NCBI GenBank assembly: GCA_040882845.1
Contig: JBBEAM010000009.1
Span: 186,001-250,000 of the forward strand
Reading direction: 5' to 3'
DNA from: JBBEAM01 sp040882845
GTDB lineage: Bacteria; Pseudomonadota; Alphaproteobacteria; Kiloniellales; DSM-21159
Length of the DNA stretch: 64,000 nt
The notes below the pieces were generated by a model. The model worked only from the letters and a program-made list of their open reading frames with translations. It ran no database searches and had not been told where the DNA came from. The translations under genes and the position numbers were made by a program. Of this stretch, positions 49,220 through 57,923 are shown piece by piece. Position 1 is the first letter of the stretch, and each line of letters starts with the position of its first letter.

Positions 49220-50605
49220 TCAGGTCAGTGGCGGCGGCTCCAATCCGCTCTCCCGCAGCTGCGCCGACAGCTCCGCATAGAGCGAATCGAGATGCTCCTG
49301 ATCCGGCGCCTCGCAGCGCGCGACCAGCACGTCCTGGGTGTTCGAGGCGCGCAGCAGCCACCAGCCGCCCGCCGAATCCTTGACCCGCACGCCGTCGACG
49401 CCGCTGACCTCCGCGCCCTTGGCATCGAGGCGCGCGCGCACCTCTTCGATCACCGCCAGCTTGCGCTCGGCCGGGCAATCGAAGCGCAGCTCAGGGGTGT
49501 TGACCACCGGCGGCAACGCGGCGCGAAAATCGGCCAGGCTCTCGCCCGAGCGGGTCAGCGCCGTCAGCAGGCGCACCGCGGCATAGAGCGCGTCGTCGAA
49601 GCCATAGTAGCGGTCGGCGAAAAACAGGTGCGCCGACATCTCCCCGGCGAAGGGCGCGTTCTCCTCCAGCATCTTCGCCTTGATCAGGGAGTGCCCGGTC
49701 TTCCACATCAGCGGCCGTCCGCCGAGCCTGGCGATCTCGTCGAACAGCACCTGACTGGCCTTGACGTCGGCGATGATGGTCGCGCCGGGACGCTCCTTCA
49801 GGATGTCGCGGGCGAGGTAGAGCATCAGCTGGTCGCCCCAAAGAATGCCGCCGTTCTGATCCACCGCGCCGATGCGGTCGCCGTCCCCGTCGAAGGCGAT
49901 GCCGAGATCGCAGCCGCCTTCGCGCACGGCCTGCTGCAGCTGTTCCAGGTTCGCCGGCACCGTCGGATCGGGATGATGATTGGGAAAACTGCCGTCGATC
50001 TCCGCATTGAGCAGCGCGTGGCTGCCCGGCAGCCGCTGGGTCAGGCGGGACATGATCTCCCCCGCCGCGCCGTTGCCGGCGTCCCAGGCCACCTTGAGAT
50101 CGGGGCCGATCTTCATGCCTTCGGTGATCCGCGCCAGATAGATCTCGCTGAGGTCGTGGGTTTCCTCGCCGCCCTCGCCCGCCGCGAAGTCGCCCGAGGC
50201 GGCCAGGGCGCCAAGCTCCTGGAGCTGCTTGCCGAAGAAGCTCGCCTTGCCGAGCATGATCTTGAAGCCGTTATGGTCCGGCGGATTGTGCGAGCCGGTC
50301 ACCATGATGCCGCCGTCGGCATCGAGCTCGTAGACCGCGAAATACAGCAGCGGCGTCGGCCCGCGGCCGATGCGCAGGGCCGTCACGCCGCTGGCGCGCA
50401 GACCCCGGGCCACCGCCTCCTCGAGCTCCGGCGAGGACAGCCGGCCGTCATAGCCCAGGGCGACGCGTTCGCCGCCCTTGCCGCGCACCACGGTCCCGAA
50501 GGCGCGGCCCAGCGCCTCGGCATCGGCCGGGGAGAGGGTCTCTCCGACGACGCCGCGGATGTCGTACTCGCGCAGGATCGAGGGATCGAAGCGGTGTGCG
50601 GTCAT
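49220..50605 (-). CDS. Phosphomannomutase/phosphoglucomutase
   Basis: A 461-residue alpha-D-phosphohexomutase interconverting hexose 6- and 1-phosphates for surface polysaccharide precursors. The phosphoserine is Ser105 in GIMVTGSHNPPDHNGFK; metal loop is FDGDGDRIGAVD; the sugar loop is GEMSAHLFFADRYYG, as in AlgC-type enzymes. The C-terminal phosphate-binding loop is RASNTQDVLVARCEA, where RxSNTxP-like is normal (here NTQ in place of NTE/NTP). It follows ugd by two bases in a galU-ugd-mutase operon. Confidence 0.93.
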   Translation of the reverse strand: MTAHRFDPSILREYDIRGVVGETLSPADAEALGRAFGTVVRGKGGERVALGYDGRLSSPELEEAVARGLRASGVTALRIGRGPTPLLYFAVYELDADGGIMVTGSHNPPDHNGFKIMLGKASFFGKQLQELGALAASGDFAAGEGGEETHDLSEIYLARITEGMKIGPDLKVAWDAGNGAAGEIMSRLTQRLPGSHALLNAEIDGSFPNHHPDPTVPANLEQLQQAVREGGCDLGIAFDGDGDRIGAVDQNGGILWGDQLMLYLARDILKERPGATIIADVKASQVLFDEIARLGGRPLMWKTGHSLIKAKMLEENAPFAGEMSAHLFFADRYYGFDDALYAAVRLLTALTRSGESLADFRAALPPVVNTPELRFDCPAERKLAVIEEVRARLDAKGAEVSGVDGVRVKDSAGGWWLLRASNTQDVLVARCEAPDQEHLDSLYAELSAQLRESGLEPPPLT

Positions 50606-50607
50606 GA

Positions 50608-51948
50608 TCAGCCCTTCGTCTCTGGAATGCCGTCCGGCCGCCCGATGGAGCGGTAGCGAATGCCTGCCTCGCGCATCATGACGGGGTCGTAGACGTTGCG
50701 CAGATCGACCATCGCCGGTTCGTTCAGCAAGCTCTTGATGCGCCCGAGGTCGAGGTTGCGGAACTCGTTCCACTCGGTCACCAGAACCAAACAATCGGCA
50801 CCCTGCATAGTTTCATAGGCGTCGGCGCAGAAGGCGACCTTCTCGACCAGTTTGGCTGCCTCCTCCATGCCCTCGGGATCGAAGGCGCGCACCGTGGCCC
50901 CGGCCTGCTGCAGGGCGGCGATGATCGCCAGGCTCGGCGCCTCGCGCATGTCGTCGGTGTTCGGCTTGAAGGTCAGGCCGAGCAGGGCGACGGTCTTGCC
51001 CCGCACGTCGCCGCCGCAGTGCTCGACGATCTTGGCCGCCATCCGCGTCTTGCGCCGTTCGTTGACCTCGACCACAGCCTCGACGATGCGGATCGGCGCC
51101 TCGGCCTGCTGTGCGGTGCGCACCATGGCGATGGTGTCCTTGGGAAAGCAGCTGCCGCCGTAGCCGGGACCGGCATGCAGGAACTTGGAGCCGATGCGGC
51201 CGTCGAGGCCAATGCCCTTGGCGACCTGCTGCACGTCGGCGCCGAGCTTCTCGCAGATATCGGCGACCTCGTTGATGAAGGTGATCTTGGTCGCCAGAAA
51301 GGCGTTGGCCGCGTACTTGGTGAGTTCCGCGGTCTCCAGGTTGGTCACCAGGATCGGCGTTTCGTTGAGATAGAGCGGACGATAGAGCGACTGCATCACC
51401 TGGGTGGCACGTCTGGTCTCGGCGCCGATCACCACCCGGTCGGGGCGCATGAAATCGCCGATCGCCGAGCCCTCGCGCAGAAACTCCGGGTTGGAGACCA
51501 CGTCGAAGTCCTCGCCGATCTTCAGATCGGGGCGGACTTCGGAGATGATCCTGGCGACCGCCCGTCCGGTCCCCACGGGCACGGTCGACTTGGTCACCAC
51601 CACGCAGTAGCCGGTGATCGCCTTGGCGATCTCCTCGGCGGCCGCGTAGACGTAGCTGAGATCGGCATGGCCGTCGCCGCGCCGCGAGGGCGTCCCGACG
51701 GCGATGAACACCGCGTCGGCGCCTGCGACGGAGGGAGCCAATTCCGTGGTGAAGGTCAGCCGGCCAGCCTCGACGTTGCCGGTCACCAGGCCTTCGAGGC
51801 CCGGCTCGAAGATCGGGATCTCGCCAGCTTCGAGCCGGGCGATCTTGGCGGCGTCCTTGTCGACGCAGATCACCTGGGTGCCGAACTCGGAAAAACAGGC
51901 TCCGGAAACCAGCCCGACGTAGCCGGTTCCTATCATCGCGATGCGCAT
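50608..51948 (-). CDS. ugd: UDP-glucose 6-dehydrogenase
   Basis: Oxidises UDP-glucose to UDP-glucuronate, precursor of acidic exopolysaccharide or modified lipid A sugars. The 446-residue protein has the NAD motif MIGTGYVGLVSGACFSEFG, the catalytic Cys267 in PGYGGSCFPKDTIAMVR, and the C-terminal UDP-binding domain with LGLTFKPNTDDMREAPS. It is between galU (15 bases upstream) and the hexomutase gene (two bases downstream), so the substrates pass along the operon order. Confidence 0.97.
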   Translation of the reverse strand: MRIAMIGTGYVGLVSGACFSEFGTQVICVDKDAAKIARLEAGEIPIFEPGLEGLVTGNVEAGRLTFTTELAPSVAGADAVFIAVGTPSRRGDGHADLSYVYAAAEEIAKAITGYCVVVTKSTVPVGTGRAVARIISEVRPDLKIGEDFDVVSNPEFLREGSAIGDFMRPDRVVIGAETRRATQVMQSLYRPLYLNETPILVTNLETAELTKYAANAFLATKITFINEVADICEKLGADVQQVAKGIGLDGRIGSKFLHAGPGYGGSCFPKDTIAMVRTAQQAEAPIRIVEAVVEVNERRKTRMAAKIVEHCGGDVRGKTVALLGLTFKPNTDDMREAPSLAIIAALQQAGATVRAFDPEGMEEAAKLVEKVAFCADAYETMQGADCLVLVTEWNEFRNLDLGRIKSLLNEPAMVDLRNVYDPVMMREAGIRYRSIGRPDGIPETKG

Positions 51949-51963
51949 GGGGGTTCTCCCGGC

Positions 51964-52836
51964 CTAGACGCGGTAATCGTCGAGGATGCGGCGCATCTCG
52001 CCGGCAAGGTCGTCGCGCGCCAGGGCGAAGGCGACAGTCGCCTCCAGGAAGCCGGCCTTGTTGCCGCAGTCGAAGCGCGTGCCTTCGAAGCGCAGGCCGT
52101 GAAAGGGCAGCTCGCCGATCGTGCCGGCCATGGCGTCGGTCAGTTGGATCTCTCCGCCGGCTCCGGTCTTCTGCTTGTCGAGCTCGCGGAAGACCTCAGG
52201 CTGCAGGATGTAGCGGCCGATGATCGACAGCGTCGAAGGCGCATCCTCGGGCTTCGGCTTCTCGACCAGGCCCTTGGCCCGGGCCAGGCGGCCGTTGTCC
52301 GAGGTCACATCGAGGATGCCGTAACGGTTGGTGTGCTCCTTCGGAACGTCCATCACCGCCACCAGATTGCCGCCGATCTCGCCATGAGCTTCGACCATCT
52401 GCTTCATGCAGGGCGTCTGCGCCTGCACCAGATCGTCAGGCAGGATCACGGCGAAGGCCTCGTCGCCGACCAGATGCCGGGCGCACCAGACCGCGTGCCC
52501 GAGCCCCAGGGGTTCCTGCTGCCGGGTGTAGGAGATCTCGCCCGGCTTGAGCACCGGCGCGTTGAGGGCCGCGAGCAACGCGCTCTTGCCGCCGGCCTCC
52601 AGCGCCTGCGCCAGCTCGAGGGCCTGGTCGAAGTGATCCTCGATGGCGCTCTTGCCGCGCCCGGTCACAAAGATGAAGTGCTCGATTCCCGCCGCCCTGG
52701 CTTCCTCAACCGCATACTGGATCAAGGGTTTGTCGACGACTGGAAGCATTTCCTTGGGCACGGCCTTGGTGGCCGGCAGGAAACGGGTTCCATGGCCTCC
52801 CACGGGGAAGACCGCCTTGCGAAGCTTGTTTGTCAT
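51964..52836 (-). CDS. galU: UTP--glucose-1-phosphate uridylyltransferase
   Basis: Makes UDP-glucose from UTP and glucose 1-phosphate. The 290-residue nucleotidyltransferase has VGGHGTRFLPATKAVPKEML (nucleotide loop), KPLIQYAVEEARAAGIEHFI, and GLGHAVWCARHLVGDEAFAV. First gene of galU-ugd-hexomutase. A non-coding gap of 67 bases separates it from the DnaJ-domain gene upstream. Confidence 0.97.
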   Translation of the reverse strand: MTNKLRKAVFPVGGHGTRFLPATKAVPKEMLPVVDKPLIQYAVEEARAAGIEHFIFVTGRGKSAIEDHFDQALELAQALEAGGKSALLAALNAPVLKPGEISYTRQQEPLGLGHAVWCARHLVGDEAFAVILPDDLVQAQTPCMKQMVEAHGEIGGNLVAVMDVPKEHTNRYGILDVTSDNGRLARAKGLVEKPKPEDAPSTLSIIGRYILQPEVFRELDKQKTGAGGEIQLTDAMAGTIGELPFHGLRFEGTRFDCGNKAGFLEATVAFALARDDLAGEMRRILDDYRV

Positions 52837-52903
52837 CTAGCTTTCCGCTCAATCGGACACGAGAGGGTGCATTCTCTTGCCATAGGGCCTGGAGGGAAAC
52901 AAC

Positions 52904-53650
52904 TCAGCCCTCGCTGCGTAGCAGAATTTCCTTCGCTTGATTCAGCTTTGTCGCAAGATAGTTGGAGCCGCCGTGATCGGGATGCAGCTTCTGCATCAGC
53001 TTGCGGTGCGCCTCGCGGATCTCGGCTTCGCTGGCGCCTTTGTTGAGCCCGAGAATTTCGTAGGCTTCCGCCTTTGTCATCTCGCCGCCACCCGCGCCGC
53101 GGCGCCCGGCGGCCTCCTGCTCGGCGCGGTCGGACGCCCCGGCGCCGGCGGCCTCGCGCCAGTCGGCCTGCATGCGGTCGAGATAGGCTTCCAGAACCTG
53201 GGCCGACTGCTCGTCCTCCGCGCGGCAGGTCCGCCAGAGCTCGACCAGTTGCTCCGGAGCCATCTCCGCCAGGCGGTGGCCGCGAAAATCGCCCTCCACC
53301 ACGGTGCCTTCCATGGCCCCGGTGTCGTGGTCGAGGGTCATGCGCAGAAAGCGGGTGCGCACCTCGGAGGTCTGACCCGGCTCGGGCCCCTTGGCCGCCC
53401 GCTGGGCCCGGCGCAGCATCCGCAGCAGCATCGCGGAGCGAAACAGCAGCGGCAGCAGAAAGGGTAAGGCGAACAAGGAGAGGTAGCGGGCGCCGCCGAG
53501 CAGCAGGAACAGCGCCAGGGCGATGCCGACGGCCGCCAACGTCCACTTCAGGGCGACCACCACCGTTTTCGGCTCGGCGCTCATGAACCAGCGGATCAGC
53601 AGCACCGCCGCCACCAGCAGGGTAATCCCGAGCAGGAAATAGGCGATCAT
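52904..53650 (-). CDS. Membrane-anchored DnaJ-domain protein
   Basis: A 248-residue protein with an N-terminal membrane helix, two further hydrophobic helices (about 33-53 and 56-73), a cytoplasmic linker and a C-terminal J-domain with the HPD motif at residues 223-225 (LMQKLHPDHGGSNYL). It would recruit and stimulate DnaK at the membrane. The J-domain placed at the very end resembles the alphaproteobacterial relatives of mitochondrial Tim14/Pam18 (family knowledge). Twenty bases downstream of the VWA gene. Confidence 0.88.
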   Translation of the reverse strand: MIAYFLLGITLLVAAVLLIRWFMSAEPKTVVVALKWTLAAVGIALALFLLLGGARYLSLFALPFLLPLLFRSAMLLRMLRRAQRAAKGPEPGQTSEVRTRFLRMTLDHDTGAMEGTVVEGDFRGHRLAEMAPEQLVELWRTCRAEDEQSAQVLEAYLDRMQADWREAAGAGASDRAEQEAAGRRGAGGGEMTKAEAYEILGLNKGASEAEIREAHRKLMQKLHPDHGGSNYLATKLNQAKEILLRSEG

Positions 53651-53669
53651 GCCGCCACCGCCACTTCGC

Positions 53670-54386
53670 TCATCTGATCTGATGAGTCAGCTGCAGAGTG
53701 GCGCCGCCGCGCGCCTTGGAGAAGTCGGCCAGCGCCTTGCGTCCCCCGGCGGCGTAAACCGCAACAGCGGACAGCAGGTCCTTGAGTTGCTGCGCCGAGG
53801 AGCCATCGAAGCTGCAACAGGCGCCGCCGGACAGCTTGGCGATCTGCTCGAAGGCATTGCGCGCGATCGGATCCCGGCCTTCGTGGAAGATGAAGCAGGG
53901 CAGCCCCTTGAGCCCAAGCTGCCCGGCCAGATGGCCGAGGTGGTCGACATCCTCCTCCATGGCGTCGCCGACGAAGACCAGGGCGTTGACTTGGCGCTTC
54001 TCCGTCTCCGTCAAGGCGTGGCTCAGCACCCGGCCGATCTGGGTCTGCCCGGCGAGGCAGGCGACCGAGGTCATGGCCTTGAGCAGAGCCGGCGAGTCGG
54101 TCATCCACTTGCTGGTCTTGCACTCCTTGAAGCCGCGGTAGAAGACGAGCTGCACCTCGAGCCCGCCGAGGGCCTGGGTCGAGAGGAACATCTCGCCCTG
54201 CAGATGGCAGGCGCGGTCCCAGGTCGGCTGGCGGCTGGCGGTCGCGTCCATGGCGAAGATCAGGCGTCCGCGTCCGCCGCCGCTCGGCTGCGGGGCCGAG
54301 CGCACCTTGTCCAGGAAAGCGTCGATCTCCCGGCCTTCCGCTAGCGCCTTCGCGGTCTCGTTCTGAAGTTTCTTGCCGTCGTTCAT
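53670..54386 (-). CDS. VWA-domain protein of unknown function
   Basis: A 238-residue soluble protein with a von Willebrand A-type fold: LIFAMDATASRQPTWDRACH holds a degenerate MIDAS (DATAS in place of DxSxS), QVNALVFVGDAMEEDVDHLG supplies the late acidic residues. Two adjacent cysteines occur in GGACCSFDG. The ATG has GAAGGGG upstream; the frame continues 24 codons earlier without support. Its place between DnaJ and DUF5990 genes suggests a small conserved cluster, but no function is known. Confidence 0.82.
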   Translation of the reverse strand: MNDGKKLQNETAKALAEGREIDAFLDKVRSAPQPSGGGRGRLIFAMDATASRQPTWDRACHLQGEMFLSTQALGGLEVQLVFYRGFKECKTSKWMTDSPALLKAMTSVACLAGQTQIGRVLSHALTETEKRQVNALVFVGDAMEEDVDHLGHLAGQLGLKGLPCFIFHEGRDPIARNAFEQIAKLSGGACCSFDGSSAQQLKDLLSAVAVYAAGGRKALADFSKARGGATLQLTHQIR

Positions 54387-54454
54387 TTCAGCCCCTTCTA
54401 TAGCAGAACATGGGGCCGGAGGGTCCTGGCGTCCAGCGCACGCGCCGCGGCGCT

Positions 54455-54922
54455 TCACGCCTTGGCGATATGCCAGCCATCGCCGAGCAGCGGCACCGAA
54501 GCACAGGCCGGCCTCCCCTGCCTATCCTGAGCCGAAACCGCGGCCTCCAGCAGATCCTCCTCGCTGGCGGCGACCGCCTCGATCTGTTGCCACTCTATCG
54601 TTTCCAGAGACACCTTCATGCGCCGGAAGCTGCTGCGCTCGCCGGCTTTCTCGCCGCACCAGCAGACGTAGAGAAAGCGCGCCTTGGGCGTGCCGTAGGC
54701 GTAGTCGCCGAGAAAATTCGGCCGGCCGCTGTCGGCGTGCCTGCGCACGCGCAGCGTGAAGGCGAAACCCAGGGCGTTCTCTGCGGCATCCGCGCCGAGT
54801 TCCACCTCCGCACCGCGCTGTATGCCGGGCACGATGGCGCTGTAGCCCTCGAACCCCTCGAAGCCGTCCCGCGGGAGATCCTGCAGCAGCAGGCGGAAGG
54901 GGATATTGATCTCCTCGTTCAT
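54455..54922 (-). CDS. DUF5990 family protein
   Basis: A 155-residue soluble beta-rich protein. Segments match what I recall of DUF5990: IPFRLLLQDLPRDGFEGFEG, FAFTLRVRRHADSGRPNFLG, and RFLYVCWCGEKAGERSSFRR with MKVSLETIEWQQIE. No catalytic motif can be named. It lies 12 bases downstream of mipZ and 68 bases upstream of the VWA gene, same strand, so it is likely in the mipZ transcript. Confidence 0.75.
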   Translation of the reverse strand: MNEEINIPFRLLLQDLPRDGFEGFEGYSAIVPGIQRGAEVELGADAAENALGFAFTLRVRRHADSGRPNFLGDYAYGTPKARFLYVCWCGEKAGERSSFRRMKVSLETIEWQQIEAVAASEEDLLEAAVSAQDRQGRPACASVPLLGDGWHIAKA

Positions 54923-54934
54923 GCGGCAGACCCC

Positions 54935-55795
54935 TCAAGCAATTTCCGCGCGTTCCAGGCCGATGGTGTCGAGCAGCTGGCGTACCTCCTGGCGCGCCGC
55001 CACATGGCTCATGGTCAACTCCACGCCCGCGCCGCGCTCGCGCAGGTCGAGCAGGGTGAGGCCCTTGGGAAAGAGCTCGCGGAAGATCACCCGCTCGCCG
55101 AAGCCGGGGGCCAGGCGAAAACCGATCCGCTTCGCCAGGTCCTTCAGCAGCCGCCCGATCTCCCGCTTGTTGCGGGCATCGACATGCGCCAGGCGGTTGC
55201 GCATCACGATCCAGTCGAGCGGCGGCCGCCCGGCACGGGCGCGGTTCTGACGCTGTTCCCAAACCATCTCACTGTAAACGCTTGGACCCAGCACCTTGTT
55301 CCCCTCAGGATCGATGCGCGCCAGCAGGTCGAGATCGATGAAGGAGTCGTTGAGCGGCGTCACCAGCACGTCGGCCAGGGCATGGCCGAGCCGCGAGAGC
55401 GTGTTGTCGCTGCCCGGGGTATCGACCACGACAAGGTCGCAGTCCTTGAGCTGCGCCAGCGCGGTTTCCAGGCGTTCGCCTTCGTCCAGCTTGGCCTCGC
55501 CGAGATTCTGAAGCTCAGAGCGCTCCACCCGGATCAGTTCGGGCAGCGGCAGCTTCGGGCCGTCTCCGGTCACGAAGGCGCGGCGGTTTTCGATGTAGCG
55601 GCTGAGCGTCCCCTGGCGGGCATCGAGGTCGATCACGCCGATCCGCTTGCCGGTCTGCAGCAGGGCGACGATCAGGTGCATCGCCGTTGTCGACTTGCCG
55701 GAGCCGCCCTTTTCATTGCCCAGCACGATGATCCGCCGGGGGTTGCCAGTGCTGCCGATGCGTACCGAAGGATTTGAAACCGCCGCCTCGCTCAT
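54935..55795 (-). CDS. mipZ: Division-plane positioning ATPase MipZ
   Basis: MipZ is a ParA-like ATPase that forms a gradient from the poles and keeps FtsZ at midcell in alphaproteobacteria. The 286-residue protein has the deviant Walker A KGGSGKSTTAMHL (Lys29, Lys34), switch motif VVDTPGSDNTLSR, and the MipZ-like IENRRAFV and FRELFPKGLTLLDL blocks. Its ATG overlaps the stop of the molybdopterin oxidoreductase by four bases, so it is translated downstream of a metabolic enzyme, which is an odd partner. Confidence 0.95.
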   Translation of the reverse strand: MSEAAVSNPSVRIGSTGNPRRIIVLGNEKGGSGKSTTAMHLIVALLQTGKRIGVIDLDARQGTLSRYIENRRAFVTGDGPKLPLPELIRVERSELQNLGEAKLDEGERLETALAQLKDCDLVVVDTPGSDNTLSRLGHALADVLVTPLNDSFIDLDLLARIDPEGNKVLGPSVYSEMVWEQRQNRARAGRPPLDWIVMRNRLAHVDARNKREIGRLLKDLAKRIGFRLAPGFGERVIFRELFPKGLTLLDLRERGAGVELTMSHVAARQEVRQLLDTIGLERAEIA

Positions 55796-57870
55796 GCCGG
55801 GCGGATCCAGATCGCGGTGTCGTGGAACACCGCCCCGCCGCGCGGCGCGCCGGCGTCGGCACTGGTCAGCAGGTTGATCCCGAGGCCCTCCTCGAAGGCC
55901 TTGTTGGGATGGATCGACTCCACCACGGCGACTCCGCGCTGCAGGCCGTCGAAGGGCCGGAGATGGATCACCAGGGAGCCGCGGGCGTTACCGATCCGCA
56001 GGCGCGCGCCCTCCTCGACGCCGAGTTCGGCGCAGTCCTCGGGATGCAGCAGAAGAGCCGGCCGCCCCTCGCGTTTCTGCGAGCCGGGGGTCTCGTTGAA
56101 GGAGGTATTGAGGTAGCCGCGCGCCGGGGCAGCGACCAGGCGGAAAGGCTGCGCCGCGTCCGCCTGCTCGATCGAGGTCCAGTGGTCGGCCAGCGGCGGC
56201 ATGCCGGCATGGTCGCGGCCCACCCCGGCCCAGTCGGCGCGAAAACGGAACCGCCCGTCGGGCTGCGGAAAGCCCTTGAGATGGTGCATCTCCTCGAAGG
56301 GGACGGCGCAGTCGTGGCCGCGCTTGTCGTGCACCTCCTCCGGCGGCGGATGGCCGGAACGCCGGAAGGTCTCGGCAATCAGCTCCCAGGCGCTCATCCC
56401 GAACCCGGGATGCTCGGCGCCGAGGCGCCTGGCCAGTTCGCAAATCACCCAGTGGTTCTCGCGGCAGCCCTCCGGCGGCTCGATCACCTTGCGCGCGACC
56501 TGCAGGAAGGTGTGACCGCTGGCGGTGTAGTAGTCGTCGTGCTCCAGGAACATCGTCGCCGGGATCACGATGTCGGCCATCTCGGCGGTCTCGGTCAGGA
56601 ACTGCTCGTGCACGCAGGTGAAGAGGTCCTCGCGGGCGAGGCCGTCGAGGCACTTACGGGTTTCCGGGCAGACCACCGCCGGGTTGGTGTTCTGGACCAG
56701 CAGCGCCGTCACCGGCGGGCCCTCGCCGATGTCTCTGGGGTCGCCGGTCATCACCGGGCCGAAGCGCGACTGGTCGAGCTTGCGCACCGACTTGTCGAGC
56801 CTGTCGGAGCCGTCGATCAGCGTCTTGTCGAGATGGTAGATCACCCCGTTGCCCCAGAGCGCGCCGCCGCCCCGGTGTTTCCAGGCGCCGGTCACCGCCG
56901 GCAGGCAGGAGACGGCGTGGAGATTGGCGGCGCCGTTGCGGGTCCGCGCGAAGCCGTAGCCGACGCGGATGAAGCTGCGCGGCGTCGCCCCGTAGAGCTT
57001 GGCGAAGGCCTCGATCTGCGCCACGGCCAGGCCGGTGATTTCGCTCGCCCAGGCGGGTGTCTTCTCGCGGAAGTGCGCCTCGGCTGCTGCGTCCCAGTCG
57101 GTGAACGCGGCCAGGTAGTCGCGGTCGGCATGGCCGTCGCGCAGCAGGATATGGATCACGGCGGCCGCCAGCGCGGCATCGGTACTGGGGCGCACGGCCA
57201 GGAACATGTCGGCCTGCTCGGCGGTGCCGGTGCGGTAGGGGTCGATCACCACCAGCTTCGCGCCGCGCGTCTTGCGCGCCTTGGCGATGTGGCTCATCAC
57301 GTTGACCTGGGTGTTCACCGGGTTGCCGCCCCAGACCACGATCAGGTCGCTGTCCTGGATCTCCCGCGCATCGACCCCCTGCTTGGCGCCGACCCCGGCC
57401 AGCCAGCCGGATTCCGGCAGCATGGTGCAGATCGTCGACCATTGGCGGGAGTAGCCCTTGACGTGGCGCAGCCGTTCGATGCCGTCGCGCTGCACGTGCC
57501 CCATGGTGCCGGCGTAGAAATAGGGCCAGACCGTCTCGGCGCCGTAGCGCGCCTCGGCCTTGAGGAAAGCCTCGGCGGTGATGTCGAGGGCATCGTCCCA
57601 GGAGATCGGCCGGAAGGCCTTCGGGCCCCCGCCCTTCTCCCCGACCCTTTGCAGCGGCTGGATCAGGCGGTCCGGGTGGTGCACCCGCTCGGCATAGCGC
57701 GCGACCTTGGCGCAGATCACGCCGTCGGTATAGGGATGGCCCTTGAGGCCGCGCACCTTGCCGATCCGCGTCTCGGACAGGCGTTCGACCTCCAGCGCGC
57801 AGGTGGAGGGGCAGTCGTGCGGGCAGACGGAATAGACCGTCTCCGGCTTTGTCTGAGCGTCGAGAGGCAT
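55792..57870 (-). CDS. Molybdopterin-dependent oxidoreductase, DMSO reductase family
   Basis: A 692-residue cytoplasmic enzyme (no Tat signal) of the bis-molybdopterin class. A 4Fe-4S site is formed by Cys16, Cys20, Cys24 and Cys53 (VCPHDCPSTCAL, DGVICAK). The cofactor-binding domains show DLIVVWGGNPVNTQVNVMSH, AKLVVIDPYRTGTAEQADMF and a C-terminal molydopterin-binding domain with ALLLHPEDCAELGVEEGARL. The group is often annotated as formate dehydrogenase- or biotin-sulfoxide-reductase-like; the substrate is unknown. Translationally coupled to mipZ. Confidence 0.9.
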   Translation of the reverse strand: MPLDAQTKPETVYSVCPHDCPSTCALEVERLSETRIGKVRGLKGHPYTDGVICAKVARYAERVHHPDRLIQPLQRVGEKGGGPKAFRPISWDDALDITAEAFLKAEARYGAETVWPYFYAGTMGHVQRDGIERLRHVKGYSRQWSTICTMLPESGWLAGVGAKQGVDAREIQDSDLIVVWGGNPVNTQVNVMSHIAKARKTRGAKLVVIDPYRTGTAEQADMFLAVRPSTDAALAAAVIHILLRDGHADRDYLAAFTDWDAAAEAHFREKTPAWASEITGLAVAQIEAFAKLYGATPRSFIRVGYGFARTRNGAANLHAVSCLPAVTGAWKHRGGGALWGNGVIYHLDKTLIDGSDRLDKSVRKLDQSRFGPVMTGDPRDIGEGPPVTALLVQNTNPAVVCPETRKCLDGLAREDLFTCVHEQFLTETAEMADIVIPATMFLEHDDYYTASGHTFLQVARKVIEPPEGCRENHWVICELARRLGAEHPGFGMSAWELIAETFRRSGHPPPEEVHDKRGHDCAVPFEEMHHLKGFPQPDGRFRFRADWAGVGRDHAGMPPLADHWTSIEQADAAQPFRLVAAPARGYLNTSFNETPGSQKREGRPALLLHPEDCAELGVEEGARLRIGNARGSLVIHLRPFDGLQRGVAVVESIHPNKAFEEGLGINLLTSADAGAPRGGAVFHDTAIWIRPA

Positions 57871-57923
57871 GGGCGGAATCTACGGGAGAGCGCGGCGCCG
57901 GGCAATCGAAGTCGCGGCGTAAC

